DNA of 64,000 bases from UBA11865 sp041570195 (lineage in GTDB: Bacteria > Chloroflexota > Anaerolineae > Promineifilales > Promineifilaceae): assembly GCA_041570195.1 (NCBI GenBank), contig JBFFWQ010000002.1, positions 1 through 64,000 of the forward strand, read 5' to 3'. The position numbers and the translations under genes are program-made. Each line of letters opens with the position of its first letter. Within the stretch, counting starts at the first letter, position 1. Positions 34,063 through 43,570 of this stretch are shown piece by piece. A model generated the notes under the pieces. The model was not told the origin of the DNA. It ran no database searches and saw only the letters and a list, made by a program, of their open reading frames with translations.

Positions 34063-35373
34063 CTAGCTAACCGCATGATATCGGGAACGTAGATTGCCGG
34101 TACTCAATACACCGGCCAGATCGTCTCCACAGCGAACCAGGTAGGTGATCATATTGTTAGCCTGCATCATGTTGGCCAGTGGAACGGCCGAATGACGACC
34201 GCCAAAGGATTCCGGATCAATGACAATGGGGACCGCGCGCAGGCCGCGGCGCGCCAACTGGCGCATAGTCGTCGCGAAGGGCTCTTGCACGCTCGGGGAA
34301 ATGACTATAACAGTCGTGCCCCGGGGGAATATCTGCGACTCTGCATCCAAAACATCCTGGATAGCAACCTGGCCTGCGGCTCTTAAAACGGCCAGCGTCT
34401 CGAGGATCCGGTTGATCTGGCGCTCACCACGATCTGGCTGAATGATCTCATGGGATTGCCCATAGGCAAGCAACCCGACCGCCCGGTCCCTCCTCAAAAA
34501 ATACTGCGCCAGCGAAGCGGCAATTGTAACCGTATACTCCTCAGTGGCATTGGGCAGTTGGTATTCGTCCTCCTTCAAGCGAAGCCAGTTGGGAATCTGA
34601 CCCATCTTGACGGACTCGGCGGCCGGGTCCTGATCGACATCAGAAGAGACATGACTGAAGATAGCCATGTCAGCCACAATCCAGATATCAGCTAGCGGAT
34701 CCAGTTCAAACTCCTTGACGATTAACCGATCTCGGCGGGCGGTGCTTTTCCAGTGGATACGACTGTAACTGTCCCCTGGCGCATAGTCGCGAACGCCGGC
34801 CGCATTTGTGGTCACATAATGCGTTCGCCGACGCACGGCGTCGCCTCCCGGTAGTACGCCAATTGGCAGCGCAAATTGCTGGATATCGACGGTCCTTGGG
34901 TAGACGACGACGTTAGTCGTCGGGGTGAGGTCGCGCTCGAACGGGAATAGACCAAAAGGGTCGCTACTACTCAGCTGAATTGGGCCCAGGCGATAGCGGC
35001 CACGCTGATGACAAACCGTATTCACCCGCCAGGTGAAGCTGGCCCTTGATCCTAGCGCGTTAACCACCTTGCTGCTGAAGTGCCCGGGTAGATTGGAATG
35101 GTCACGTACCTCGATCCACAGCTTTGGAAAGATACTAGTGTTGCGGATGGTGAACCGTTCTTCCATGGGACGCCCAACCTGTGTCCGGCGCGTGCGGGTA
35201 AGCCGAGAAAGATGTACCCAATTGATATTACTCCACGCCCAAAAGAATGAGACGATCAGCAGCAGGGCTATCAAATAGGTGAGATTGAAGAAGATATCCC
35301 GCCCGGTCGCCAATCCTCCGACCAGGGACAGTATACCGACAACGATGACGCCGGTTCTTCGTTGTCTTAGCAT
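34063..35373 (-). CDS. DUF58 domain membrane protein
   Basis: A 436-residue protein with two N-terminal membrane helices (about 7-48) and a C-terminal DUF58 domain marked by VRDYAPGDSYSRIHWKSTARRDRLIVKEFE, a von Willebrand A-like fold. It is 2 bp downstream of a MoxR AAA+ gene, the usual partner. The pair is thought to act as a chaperone system for protein or metal-cofactor maturation; the client is unknown here, as no transglutaminase or vWA gene follows. Confidence 0.9.
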   Translation of the reverse strand: MLRQRRTGVIVVGILSLVGGLATGRDIFFNLTYLIALLLIVSFFWAWSNINWVHLSRLTRTRRTQVGRPMEERFTIRNTSIFPKLWIEVRDHSNLPGHFSSKVVNALGSRASFTWRVNTVCHQRGRYRLGPIQLSSSDPFGLFPFERDLTPTTNVVVYPRTVDIQQFALPIGVLPGGDAVRRRTHYVTTNAAGVRDYAPGDSYSRIHWKSTARRDRLIVKEFELDPLADIWIVADMAIFSHVSSDVDQDPAAESVKMGQIPNWLRLKEDEYQLPNATEEYTVTIAASLAQYFLRRDRAVGLLAYGQSHEIIQPDRGERQINRILETLAVLRAAGQVAIQDVLDAESQIFPRGTTVIVISPSVQEPFATTMRQLARRGLRAVPIVIDPESFGGRHSAVPLANMMQANNMITYLVRCGDDLAGVLSTGNLRSRYHAVS

Positions 35374-35375
35374 GA

Positions 35376-36326
35376 TTAAGTCGTTACTTGTGCGCCGGGT
35401 ACCGGCAGATTATCCAGAATATCCTGGACAATTGTGACCGGTTCGACATCCTTGATACGGGCGGCCGGACCAACGATTATTCGATGTCCTAGTGAAGCCT
35501 CGGCCAGCGCCTTAACATCGTCTGGCAAAACGTAGTCACGGCCGAACATCGCTGCTCGGGCCTGGCTCAGCCGGTAGATCGCGAGAGCGCCGCGCGTACT
35601 AGCGCCGAGGTACACGTCGGGGTGAATGCGCGTGCGGCGAGCGATCTCGACAATGTACTCTTTGACAAGCGAGTCCAAATAGATTTCCCGAATTGCTTTT
35701 TGCGCCGCCAGTAGTTCTTCGGTGCTGACAACTTGCTCTAGCTGCTCTATGGGATGCACGAACTGTTGCCGGTCCAGGATTTTGATCTCTTCGTCTTTGG
35801 CGGGGTAGCCTAACTCAATCCGGAGCAAGAAGCGATCGAGTTGGGCCTCTGGCAGTGGAAACGTACCCTCGTACTCGATCGGGTTTTGAGTCGCCAGGAC
35901 CATGAACGGAGGAGTGAGGGGGTACGTGGTGCCGTCAACAGTAACCTGGCGCTCCTCCATTGCTTCCAGTAGAGCCGACTGTGTTTTTGGTGTAGCCCTA
36001 TTAATCTCGTCGGCAAGAACGATCTGAGCATGTATCGGCCCAGATCGGAACTCAAACTCCCTTGTTTTCTGGTTGAAGACTGAGACGCCAGTGACATCAG
36101 TTGGAAGCATGTCGGGGGTGAACTGGATCCGCTGATATTTACAGCCCACGGATCTCGCGACCGATTTAGCCAGCACAGTTTTGCCGGTTCCAGGCACATC
36201 CTCGATCAGCATATGACCCTGGGCAAGTAAGCCTAACACGGTCAGTTGGACCGAGGATCGCTTTCCGATTATTACGCGCTCAATATTCTCGACAAGGCGT
36301 GATGCCACTGCCTGTACATCGGACAT
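35376..36326 (-). CDS. MoxR family AAA+ ATPase
   Basis: A 316-residue AAA+ ATPase with Walker A DVPGTGKTVLAKS, Walker B VLADEINRATPKTQSALLEAMEERQVT and sensor 1 VLATQNPIEYEGTFPLPEAQLDRF, all typical of MoxR. CAGGAG 8 bp upstream of the ATG at 36326 rules out the longer ORF start. Forms an operon with the DUF58 gene. Confidence 0.93.
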   Translation of the reverse strand: MSDVQAVASRLVENIERVIIGKRSSVQLTVLGLLAQGHMLIEDVPGTGKTVLAKSVARSVGCKYQRIQFTPDMLPTDVTGVSVFNQKTREFEFRSGPIHAQIVLADEINRATPKTQSALLEAMEERQVTVDGTTYPLTPPFMVLATQNPIEYEGTFPLPEAQLDRFLLRIELGYPAKDEEIKILDRQQFVHPIEQLEQVVSTEELLAAQKAIREIYLDSLVKEYIVEIARRTRIHPDVYLGASTRGALAIYRLSQARAAMFGRDYVLPDDVKALAEASLGHRIIVGPAARIKDVEPVTIVQDILDNLPVPGAQVTT

Positions 36327-36468
36327 AGTCTCGCTCCTGAATAGTGTGATCAACCATTGGATATCTACTGCGGAATCATGCACCGCGAACGGACAATCCA
36401 AAGTATACCAGAGCCATCTCTAACAGCCATATAGATGCATTTGCATTTTCGCAGCCCCAGTGCTGCTG

Positions 36469-36477
36469 TGGTAAAAT
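36469..36477 (+). promoter_or_regulatory. Extended -10 promoter of the multi-helix membrane protein gene
   Basis: TGGTAAAAT ends 13 nt before the ATG at 36491, implying a leader of about 7 nt without a Shine-Dalgarno. Confidence 0.45.
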
Positions 36478-36490
36478 TGAGTGGTTATCT

Positions 36491-37441
36491 ATGAAGAAAG
36501 CCGCAGAACAACAACCTCAGGCTCCGCCCGGAGTAATCGCGACCTTGACGGCCGGATTCGAGCTCACGACTGCTCATATTTGGCTAGTCGTCCTGCCGAT
36601 ATTCGTGGATCTCTTCTACTGGCTAGGACCACGGCTAAGCATCGGCCGCCTGGCCGAGAGAAACCTGGCCGTATTGCTTGAAGAGCCTGAGCTGCAAGGG
36701 GCGGTGACTCAGCTGATTGATCTCGCCTCGCGAGTCAATGTGCTGACGGGGCTGAGCATACCCTTGATAGGGATTCCAGCGCTGATGAGCGGTGCGATGC
36801 CCGAAAAGACGCCCCTGTCCGCGCCGGTGTATGAGCTTGAGGGTATGGCGTTGTGGCTGGCTATCATGGTAGCCCTCACGATAGTTGGCCTGCTTCTTGC
36901 GGCGCTTTACCTTAGTTTAATCGGTTTGGCTATGAAGTCTGATGAGGAAAGGCCGGCCGGTGTCGTTGCTTTTGGCGTCGCCGTATTCCTGAGCACGGTT
37001 CGGTTATTTGGTCTGGGCATTATCTTTCTGGTTATTCTGTGCATGGTCTGGTTGCCGCTTCTGCCAATTGCGTTCTTAGTAGGCATTCTCGCCGGTAGTT
37101 TGTTTGTCGTGGTGATGCTAGCTGGTTTCGTCTTGGTGGTTACCTATATGAGCCTATCGGTGCCCGGGATCGTCTTCAATGGCCGACCTTTGCTTAGAGC
37201 AGTATTGGAGAGTGTACGGCTGGTTCATGGCAACGCCCTGCAGACAACGAATCTGCTTCTGGTCGTCGTTCTCCTTGGAAGTGGGACTAATCTATTGTGG
37301 CAACTGGCCGATAACGGCTCCTGGCTGACGCTGGTAAGCATCGCCGGTCACGCTTTCATAAGTACAGCCCTGGCGAGCGCAATTTTCGTCTTTTACCGGG
37401 ATCGCTGGAAGGTGATCCATGGAGACGCAGTTAAGGTCTAG
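36491..37441 (+). CDS. Multi-pass membrane protein of unknown function
   Basis: A 316-residue hydrophobic protein with about six membrane segments: one near residues 30-45, then 80-95, 118-142, 155-190, 193-222 and 250-295. The layout resembles DUF4013/glycerophosphoryl-diester-type membrane domains, but I see no diagnostic motif. It stands alone between moxR (divergent) and gyrB (83 bp downstream, same strand). No catalytic residues are evident. Confidence 0.7.
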   Translation: MKKAAEQQPQAPPGVIATLTAGFELTTAHIWLVVLPIFVDLFYWLGPRLSIGRLAERNLAVLLEEPELQGAVTQLIDLASRVNVLTGLSIPLIGIPALMSGAMPEKTPLSAPVYELEGMALWLAIMVALTIVGLLLAALYLSLIGLAMKSDEERPAGVVAFGVAVFLSTVRLFGLGIIFLVILCMVWLPLLPIAFLVGILAGSLFVVVMLAGFVLVVTYMSLSVPGIVFNGRPLLRAVLESVRLVHGNALQTTNLLLVVVLLGSGTNLLWQLADNGSWLTLVSIAGHAFISTALASAIFVFYRDRWKVIHGDAVKV

Positions 37442-37523
37442 TCTCGGCCGGCGACGTCAATCGATAAGCACCAGCTGGCAAGCGTTTCATGTGTGATTGA
37501 TATCATTCTTATGAGGAAGATCC

Positions 37524-39461
37524 ATGGCAAAAAGGAAGATTAATGCATCCGACTATGATGCACACAGCATCCAGGTTCTAAAAGGTCTTGAAGCAGTTCG
37601 GCGCCGGCCGGGAATGTACGTCGGCGGCACGGATACGAAAGCCCTTCATCACCTGGTATACGAAATTGTTGACAATTCAATCGACGAGGCTCTGGCTGGA
37701 CGCTGCGACCGGATAGAGGTAACGATAAATGCCGATTCGAGTGTCACCGTGTTTGATAACGGCATCGGCATTCCTGTATCCAAGCATCCGACCGAAGAAG
37801 TTTCGGCGCTACAGGTAGTTATGACGATGCTACATGCAGGTGGCAAGTTCGACGAAGCGGCCTACAAAGTCTCCGGCGGATTGCATGGCGTCGGCGCGGC
37901 GGCCGTCAACGCTCTTTCGGAGTGGATGGAAGTAACTGTCAAGCGGGACGGTGGGGTCTATCGACAGCGATATGAAAAAGGCTTGCCAGTAGCGCCGGTA
38001 AAGAAGATCAAGAAGGTTCCGCGCACAGATAAAGAGACCTACACGTCGTCTACGTTTAAGTTTGACGAGTCGATCTTTGTCGGTGATGTCGACTATCGTT
38101 TCGAAACGCTTCTGATTCGCTTTAGAGAGATGGCATTTGTCACCAAGGGCGTGTTTATCACGCTGCGAGATGACCGTTCCAGCCCTCCTAGGGTGATGAG
38201 TTTCTACTTCGAGGGCGGCCTAAAATCATTTGTGCGTTATGTAAATCGCAATCGAAAGGTGCTGCATGAGCCGATTTATGCCCAGCGCGAAGCGGAAAAC
38301 GTTGAGGTTGAGATTGGCGTGCAATACACCGACGGCATCGCGACCTCTGAATATGCTTTTGCCAACACAATCCACACTCCTGATGGTGGAACGCACCTCA
38401 CCGGTTTGCGTACCGCTATCACCAGGGTTATTAACAATTATGCACGCAAGAACAACTTCTTGAAGGAGAAGGATAGCAACTTCTCTAGTGATGATACCAG
38501 AGAGGGGGTAACGGCCGTAGTCAGCGTAAAGCATCCGGATCCGCAATTCGAAAGCCAGACGAAAGTGAAACTGATGAATGCCGAAGTAAGCGGCATCGTT
38601 TCCTCGGTAGCCTCGGAGGCGCTGAGCGACTTTCTGGAAGAGAATCCCCGTGATGCGCGGCGCATTGTTGAGCGCTGTCTAACGGCTTCTCGAGCTAGGC
38701 GCGCGGCGCGGAAGGCCAGAGAGCTGGTCATGCGCAAGAGCGCCCTGGAAAGCATGACCTTGCCAGGCAAGCTTGCCGACTGCTCGGAGCGGGATCCGTC
38801 AAAAAGCGAGCTGTATATCGTCGAGGGCGACTCGGCCGGCGGTTCGGCCAAGCAGGGCCGGGATCGACACTTCCAGGCCATTTTGCCTTTGCGAGGCAAA
38901 ATCCTCAATACCGAGCGCGCCAGGCTGGACAAGATCCTCAATAACAACGAAGTCAAGGCGCTCATTTCGGCCCTCGGCGTTGGCATCGGCGATGGCTTTG
39001 ATATCGACAATTTGCGCTACGGACGGGTTATCATCATGACCGACGCCGACGTGGACGGTAGCCATATTCGGACTCTGTTGTTGACATTTTTCTTCCGTTA
39101 CATGCCAACCCTGATTGAAGCAGGTCATCTTTACATTGCTCAGCCGCCGTTATATCGAATCAAGGCCGGTAAAGAAGTCCATCATACCTACACGGAGATT
39201 GAGAATACGGAATTGCTGAAGCGTTTGCAGAAGGCGAATCGCAAATATGACTTGCAGCGTTACAAGGGTCTTGGCGAGATGAATCCCGACCAATTGTGGG
39301 ATACAACCATGGATCCGGGCAATCGAACCCTTCTACAGGTATCCATTGAAGATTTCGTCATGGCCGATCGTACATTTGACATGCTGATGGGCAGCGAGGT
39401 CGCGCCGCGCCGACGTTTTATCACGACGCATGCCAACGAAGTGAGGAATCTTGACGTTTGA
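37524..39461 (+). CDS. gyrB: DNA gyrase subunit B
   Basis: A 645-residue type IIA topoisomerase ATPase subunit. The GHKL motifs EIVDNSIDEALAG, VFDNGIGIPV and GGLHGVGAAAVNALS are present, as is the TOPRIM domain with VEGDSAGGSAKQGRDR and DADVDGSHIR. Length and C-terminus (RRRFITTHANEVRNLDV) are typical. GAGGAAGATCC supports the ATG. gyrA is not adjacent. ParE is an alternative name for close homologues, but the motifs and length fit GyrB. Confidence 0.93.
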   Translation: MAKRKINASDYDAHSIQVLKGLEAVRRRPGMYVGGTDTKALHHLVYEIVDNSIDEALAGRCDRIEVTINADSSVTVFDNGIGIPVSKHPTEEVSALQVVMTMLHAGGKFDEAAYKVSGGLHGVGAAAVNALSEWMEVTVKRDGGVYRQRYEKGLPVAPVKKIKKVPRTDKETYTSSTFKFDESIFVGDVDYRFETLLIRFREMAFVTKGVFITLRDDRSSPPRVMSFYFEGGLKSFVRYVNRNRKVLHEPIYAQREAENVEVEIGVQYTDGIATSEYAFANTIHTPDGGTHLTGLRTAITRVINNYARKNNFLKEKDSNFSSDDTREGVTAVVSVKHPDPQFESQTKVKLMNAEVSGIVSSVASEALSDFLEENPRDARRIVERCLTASRARRAARKARELVMRKSALESMTLPGKLADCSERDPSKSELYIVEGDSAGGSAKQGRDRHFQAILPLRGKILNTERARLDKILNNNEVKALISALGVGIGDGFDIDNLRYGRVIIMTDADVDGSHIRTLLLTFFFRYMPTLIEAGHLYIAQPPLYRIKAGKEVHHTYTEIENTELLKRLQKANRKYDLQRYKGLGEMNPDQLWDTTMDPGNRTLLQVSIEDFVMADRTFDMLMGSEVAPRRRFITTHANEVRNLDV

Positions 39462-39577
39462 ACCGCGGCCGAGAGGGTCGCTCATTTCTGTTTAAGGAAG
39501 CCACCGTGCCAGGTTTCCTTTCCTTTTCCTGCGCGAATGAAGATTTCAGAAACCAACATATTTTCTGGGAGGAAGAG

Positions 39578-40924
39578 ATGTCCGAGTTTTCCAGCCTAAT
39601 TAGTAGCGATCGAGAGCACCTGCTGCACCCACTTCACCACCCGTCGGCCCATGAGTCACCCTTGATCATGACTTCAGGCCAAGGGATCTGGCTGACGACG
39701 GTAGACGGCCGGAGATATATCGACGGTCTATCCGGCCTATGGAATGTTCTGATCGGCCATGGAAGGGTCGAGCTGGCCGACAGCGCTCGAACGCAGATGG
39801 CCGACCTGGCGTTCTTCTCCAACTACGTCGGCGCGGCCAATGTGCCGGCGATCGAGTTGGCCGAGCGCCTTGCCGGCTTTGCCTATCCTGGTTTGAACAT
39901 GACTTTCTTTGCCTCCGGCGGCGCCGAGGCTAACGAAACGGCCTTCAAGACTGCTCGCTACTTCTGGAAACGGCGTGACAGGCCACAGAAGGTCAAGGTG
40001 ATTGCCCGACAGGACGCATACCACGGCGTGACGTTAGCGGCCATGAGCGCCACCGGGATTACGCCATATTGGCCGATGTTTGAGCCGCGAATACCGGAAT
40101 TCGTTCATACCCACGCGCCTTATCCCTATCGCTTTGCCGGCGACGTACGTGAAGGTGAATCGATTGGTCAGGCCGCAGCCAGGGCCTTGGAAGAGACAAT
40201 TTTGCGCGAAGGACCGGATACGGTGGCTGCTTTTATTGCCGAGCCGGTACAAGGGGCGGGAGGGATCATCGTCCCGCCTGACGATTATTTCCCAGCAGTA
40301 CGCGAGATATGTGACCGGCATGAGGTTTTGCTCATAGCCGACGAGGTGATTACCGGGTTCGGCCGCACCGGCGAATGGTTTGCCCTATCCCGCTGGGACG
40401 TCCAACCTGACATCATGTCGTTTGCCAAAGGCATCACGAGCGGCTATCTACCGCTAGGCGGGATTCAGATTTCAGACGAGATCCGCGAGACCATCATGAC
40501 AGCCCCGGCTAATGAGCGTTGGATGCATGCCTTCACTTATTCAGGACATGCCACCTGCTGCGCGGTCGCGCTGACGAATATTGAGATTCTGGAGGGTGAG
40601 GGCCTAGTAAGGCGAGCTGGTGAAATGGGTCGACGCTTACGAGCAGGCATGGAAGCGCTGCGCGACATCGCATGTGTTGGTGACATCCGGGGACTTGGGC
40701 TCATGTGCGCTGTTGAGTTTGTCGAAGACCAAGAAAGTAAGGCCTCGGCCGGTATTGCCGAGAAGATTCGGTTGGCATGTGAGGAAAGGGGTTTGATTTC
40801 TCGCACCAAGGGTGAGAGTTATCTGCTGGCGCCGCCGCTGGTTGTCAGTGAAGAAGAAGTAGACCAGATCGTAGCTATCTTGCGCGAATCGATCGAAGAG
40901 GTCTGGGCCGCACACAAGGCGTAA
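39578..40924 (+). CDS. Class III pyridoxal-phosphate aminotransferase
   Basis: A 448-residue omega-amino acid type transaminase. PLP-binding features are FASGGAEANETAFKTAR, LLIADEVITGFGRTGEWFA and the Schiff-base Lys in MSFAKGITSGYLPLGG. The GGAGG 6 bp before the ATG at 39578 sets the start; the ORF upstream of it reads into gyrB. Candidate substrates include beta-alanine, taurine, pyruvate or polyamine-derived amines; sequence alone does not decide. Confidence 0.9.
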   Translation: MSEFSSLISSDREHLLHPLHHPSAHESPLIMTSGQGIWLTTVDGRRYIDGLSGLWNVLIGHGRVELADSARTQMADLAFFSNYVGAANVPAIELAERLAGFAYPGLNMTFFASGGAEANETAFKTARYFWKRRDRPQKVKVIARQDAYHGVTLAAMSATGITPYWPMFEPRIPEFVHTHAPYPYRFAGDVREGESIGQAAARALEETILREGPDTVAAFIAEPVQGAGGIIVPPDDYFPAVREICDRHEVLLIADEVITGFGRTGEWFALSRWDVQPDIMSFAKGITSGYLPLGGIQISDEIRETIMTAPANERWMHAFTYSGHATCCAVALTNIEILEGEGLVRRAGEMGRRLRAGMEALRDIACVGDIRGLGLMCAVEFVEDQESKASAGIAEKIRLACEERGLISRTKGESYLLAPPLVVSEEEVDQIVAILRESIEEVWAAHKA

Positions 40925-40957
40925 GGCAAGGCATCAGACTGCTGCCAAACGGCCGCC

Positions 40958-42337
40958 TTAGCGACAGCCTGACATAGCCACTAGCGGCATGTAGTTCCGT
41001 ACTTCAGGCACAAAACCCTCGGGAAGGGTCAGGTCAGTCATACTTGGAGCCGAATTGACGTGCGCCGACAGGCGGTAGAGTTTCCCTTGAAGGACATTGG
41101 CAACAAATAGCTCGCCATCACAACGCTCGCCAAATGCCGCGTTTCCTTTTCTCAGCAAGCTGGCGTCGTCGTGAGGCGTGGATTGCCAGCTACCGTCCGG
41201 TAATTGGCGCAAATCCCAGAAGCGACCGGAGCAGTAATCGGTTAACAGGTAGCGGCCTTCAAGGGCGCGGAATTGGCGCCCGCGGTAGACGTGACCGCCA
41301 GTTATGGAGCAATCGTTGACCAATACCTGGCGATCGTACTCAAAGATGGGAAATGTATATGCTTCGGCCGTATCGCACTGTACCGGGTCCTGAGCCACCA
41401 CATACGGTTGGCTACCCTCGTAGCAATCCCAGCCGTAGTTTCTGCCACCAGCTGAACCGGCCGGCTGAAGATTAACTTCTTCAAACCTTTTTTGACCGAC
41501 GTCGGCGATGAACAGGTCCCCGGTTTTTGAATCGAAGCTAGATTGCCACGGGTTCCTCAGTCCCAAAGCCCAGATCTCGTCGCAGGCGCCGCCGGAACCA
41601 TTTACAAACGGGTTGTCCACCGGAATAGTGTATGCGCCGGTACCAAGTCCAACGCAGTCCGGAGCCAAGCCAGGTCCGCCATCGACATCTATACGGCTAA
41701 TTTTGCCCAGCAGCAGCTCGGGATTCTGCGCATTCTCATCTGGATCACTTCCTGAACCGCCGTCGCCGAGTGGAATGTACAAATAGCCATCAGGCCCAAA
41801 AAGGATCTTGCCGGCATTGTGATTGGGGAATGGCTGCTCCACCGTAAGAAGGACTTCTTCACTGGTGGCGTCGGCGATATTGGCGCTAGCGGTTACCTCG
41901 AATCTTGATATTGTCGTTAGCCAAGACGCACCAAACGAACGGGTATAGTTGACATAAAATAGGCCATTGCCCTGATATGCTGGGTGAAAGGCCAGACCGA
42001 GAAGGCCCAACTCAAACCCGGACGAATCTACGCGATCGCGAATGTCTAGGAACGGCGTCGGTCGAACTGAGCCGTCCTCTTCGATAACCCTGATAACGCC
42101 GCTTTGTTCAATTACGAAAAGACGGTGATCACCGGCATTCGCGATGCCCACCGGTCGAACCAGCCCACTAGCGAAAGGGTCCAGCCGAATCGAAGGTGCT
42201 TCAACGATCGAGGCAACCAACTCGAGCGGGTTATCATTTGAATCGGAAACGACAACAGGCGATCGGCCAAGTGCCCCAACGACGCCAAATAGCGCCAATA
42301 CTATTGACAGGAAGACCAATGATCGTTTTGGCTTCAA
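40958..42337 (-). CDS. Secreted PQQ-type sugar dehydrogenase (GSDH family)
   Basis: About 459 residues: a membrane signal (RSLVFLSIVLALFGVVGALG) then a six-bladed beta-propeller of the glucose/sorbosone dehydrogenase family (RPVGIANAGDHRLFVIEQSG, LGLLGLAFHPAYQGNG, LFGPDGYLYIPLGDGGSGSDP, GLRNPWQSSFD, ITGGHVYRGRQF). It ends in RNYMPLVAMSGCR, similar to the YLPLV-type tails of many Chloroflexota secreted proteins. The longest ORF starts at 42478 but overlaps the upstream thioesterase by 98 bp; the TTG at 42337 is a better though unconfirmed start. Cofactor and sugar are inferred from the family only. Confidence 0.83.
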   Translation of the reverse strand: MKPKRSLVFLSIVLALFGVVGALGRSPVVVSDSNDNPLELVASIVEAPSIRLDPFASGLVRPVGIANAGDHRLFVIEQSGVIRVIEEDGSVRPTPFLDIRDRVDSSGFELGLLGLAFHPAYQGNGLFYVNYTRSFGASWLTTISRFEVTASANIADATSEEVLLTVEQPFPNHNAGKILFGPDGYLYIPLGDGGSGSDPDENAQNPELLLGKISRIDVDGGPGLAPDCVGLGTGAYTIPVDNPFVNGSGGACDEIWALGLRNPWQSSFDSKTGDLFIADVGQKRFEEVNLQPAGSAGGRNYGWDCYEGSQPYVVAQDPVQCDTAEAYTFPIFEYDRQVLVNDCSITGGHVYRGRQFRALEGRYLLTDYCSGRFWDLRQLPDGSWQSTPHDDASLLRKGNAAFGERCDGELFVANVLQGKLYRLSAHVNSAPSMTDLTLPEGFVPEVRNYMPLVAMSGCR

Positions 42338-42380
42338 GTTAGTTCGTGCGAGGATTGCAGGCCGGGTAGACCAATTCTGT

Positions 42381-42818
42381 TTAATTGAGCGCAGGCAGCG
42401 CGCTTGGCGTAGGAGAAGCCTCAAGTAGCTCCTCGAGGTCTTTTGGAATCGGAATTGCCCGGCCGCTCTCGTAATCATAAGTCACCATGGCGGTTCTCGC
42501 TGAGGCGACGAGGCGGCCGTCGCCGGCCTTCATTCGGTAATCGAGGTCAAAACTGCGCTGACCAATCCGGCTAACGCCCATTTGAACCCTCACTTCCTCG
42601 CCCATAGACAGGGCAGAATGGTAAGTGCACGTTGCCTCGGCTACTATGACAGGCAATTCCCCGGGCGTTGCTAGCCCCAGGCGTCTTACGAAGAAGGTCG
42701 TACGCGCTGTTTCCATATAAGTAAAATAGACGGCGTTATTTACGTGTCCCATGGCATCCAGGTCACGGAATATCACGCTTTCCGTCAGCTCAAACGGCCA
42801 CTCTGATGCTTCAGTCAT
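42381..42818 (-). CDS. Acyl-CoA thioesterase, 4HBT hotdog family
   Basis: A 145-residue hotdog-fold protein with the YbgC/4-hydroxybenzoyl-CoA thioesterase motif RDLDAMGHVNNAVYFTYMETAR, including the active-site Asp. It hydrolyses an acyl-CoA or acyl-ACP thioester. GAGGAG 6 bp upstream of the ATG supports the start. The sugar dehydrogenase gene follows closely on the same strand. Confidence 0.9.
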   Translation of the reverse strand: MTEASEWPFELTESVIFRDLDAMGHVNNAVYFTYMETARTTFFVRRLGLATPGELPVIVAEATCTYHSALSMGEEVRVQMGVSRIGQRSFDLDYRMKAGDGRLVASARTAMVTYDYESGRAIPIPKDLEELLEASPTPSALPALN

Positions 42819-42937
42819 ATATGCTCCTCAAGGTCGCAGTGAACCATTATGGGTTAGATCGCGCAGCCGCGCCAATGGTTTCCTCCAAGCGCCATGGCTG
42901 CACTGACGACAGAGCTAGTCGCCTAGTCAACCCTGGG

Positions 42938-42967
42938 TTGCCGGGCCAACGCCGTGGGGGGTAAAAT
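42938..42967 (+). promoter_or_regulatory. Promoter giving a leaderless thpR mRNA
   Basis: TTGCCG (42938-42943), 18-bp spacer, TAAAAT (42962-42967). The -10 ends 6 nt before the ATG at 42974, so transcription should start at the A of the start codon. Confidence 0.6.
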
Positions 42968-42973
42968 GGTCAC

Positions 42974-43570
42974 ATGCAGCCACTTCGGTGTTTCATAGCC
43001 ATAAAGCTTCCAGAATCAACATGCGAGGCGCTGGCGGAGGCAGGGGAGCTCGTTGCCAGGCAATTGCCCTTGGGTACTGTGCGTTGGATGACACCGGCGA
43101 GTATTCATCTTACACTCAGGTTTCTGGGCGACACTGATCCGGCTGCACTGCCAAAGATTGGTGAGTCTCTCGATCGTATTGCTCCGCAATTCGGGCAATT
43201 CGAATTACAGTTGGGAAAGCTAGGCTGCTTTCCCAATGATCGAAAGCCCCGTGTCATTTGGATTGGCGTCGACGGTGATGTTTGCCGACTGGAGAAGCTG
43301 CAACGGGCCGTCGAGGAGGGACTCGAGCCATTGGGCTGGTTGCCCGAGGGGCGACGCTTTCATCCTCATTTGACAATTGGCCGGGTGAACAATAGCAGGC
43401 AAATAGTCGAGGCACATTTGCCATGGGGAAAACACTTCAGAACAGATTCGTTCACAGTAGCGGAGATCAGCCTTATCGAAAGCGATTTGCGGCCTACCGG
43501 CGCGATCTACACGACAAGGCGTGAAAGCTACCTAGCCCAACCGGCCGGCTTTGGATCGGCCGTGGGCTAG
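42974..43570 (+). CDS. thpR: RNA 2',3'-cyclic phosphodiesterase (2'-5' RNA ligase family)
   Basis: A 198-residue 2H phosphoesterase. Both catalytic HxTx motifs are present: HLTL in SIHLTLRFLG and HLTI in HPHLTIGRV, roughly 85 residues apart as usual. It acts on RNA 2',3'-cyclic phosphate ends in the cytoplasm; physiological substrates are not defined for most bacteria. The 3' end overlaps the convergent rel gene by 4 bp. No Shine-Dalgarno; probably translated from a leaderless mRNA. Confidence 0.9.
   Translation: MQPLRCFIAIKLPESTCEALAEAGELVARQLPLGTVRWMTPASIHLTLRFLGDTDPAALPKIGESLDRIAPQFGQFELQLGKLGCFPNDRKPRVIWIGVDGDVCRLEKLQRAVEEGLEPLGWLPEGRRFHPHLTIGRVNNSRQIVEAHLPWGKHFRTDSFTVAEISLIESDLRPTGAIYTTRRESYLAQPAGFGSAVG

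Noticed and set aside
40958..42478. Full-length start of the sugar dehydrogenase at 42478
   Set aside because: It overlaps the thioesterase gene by 98 bp on the same strand; a start near 42337 is more likely.
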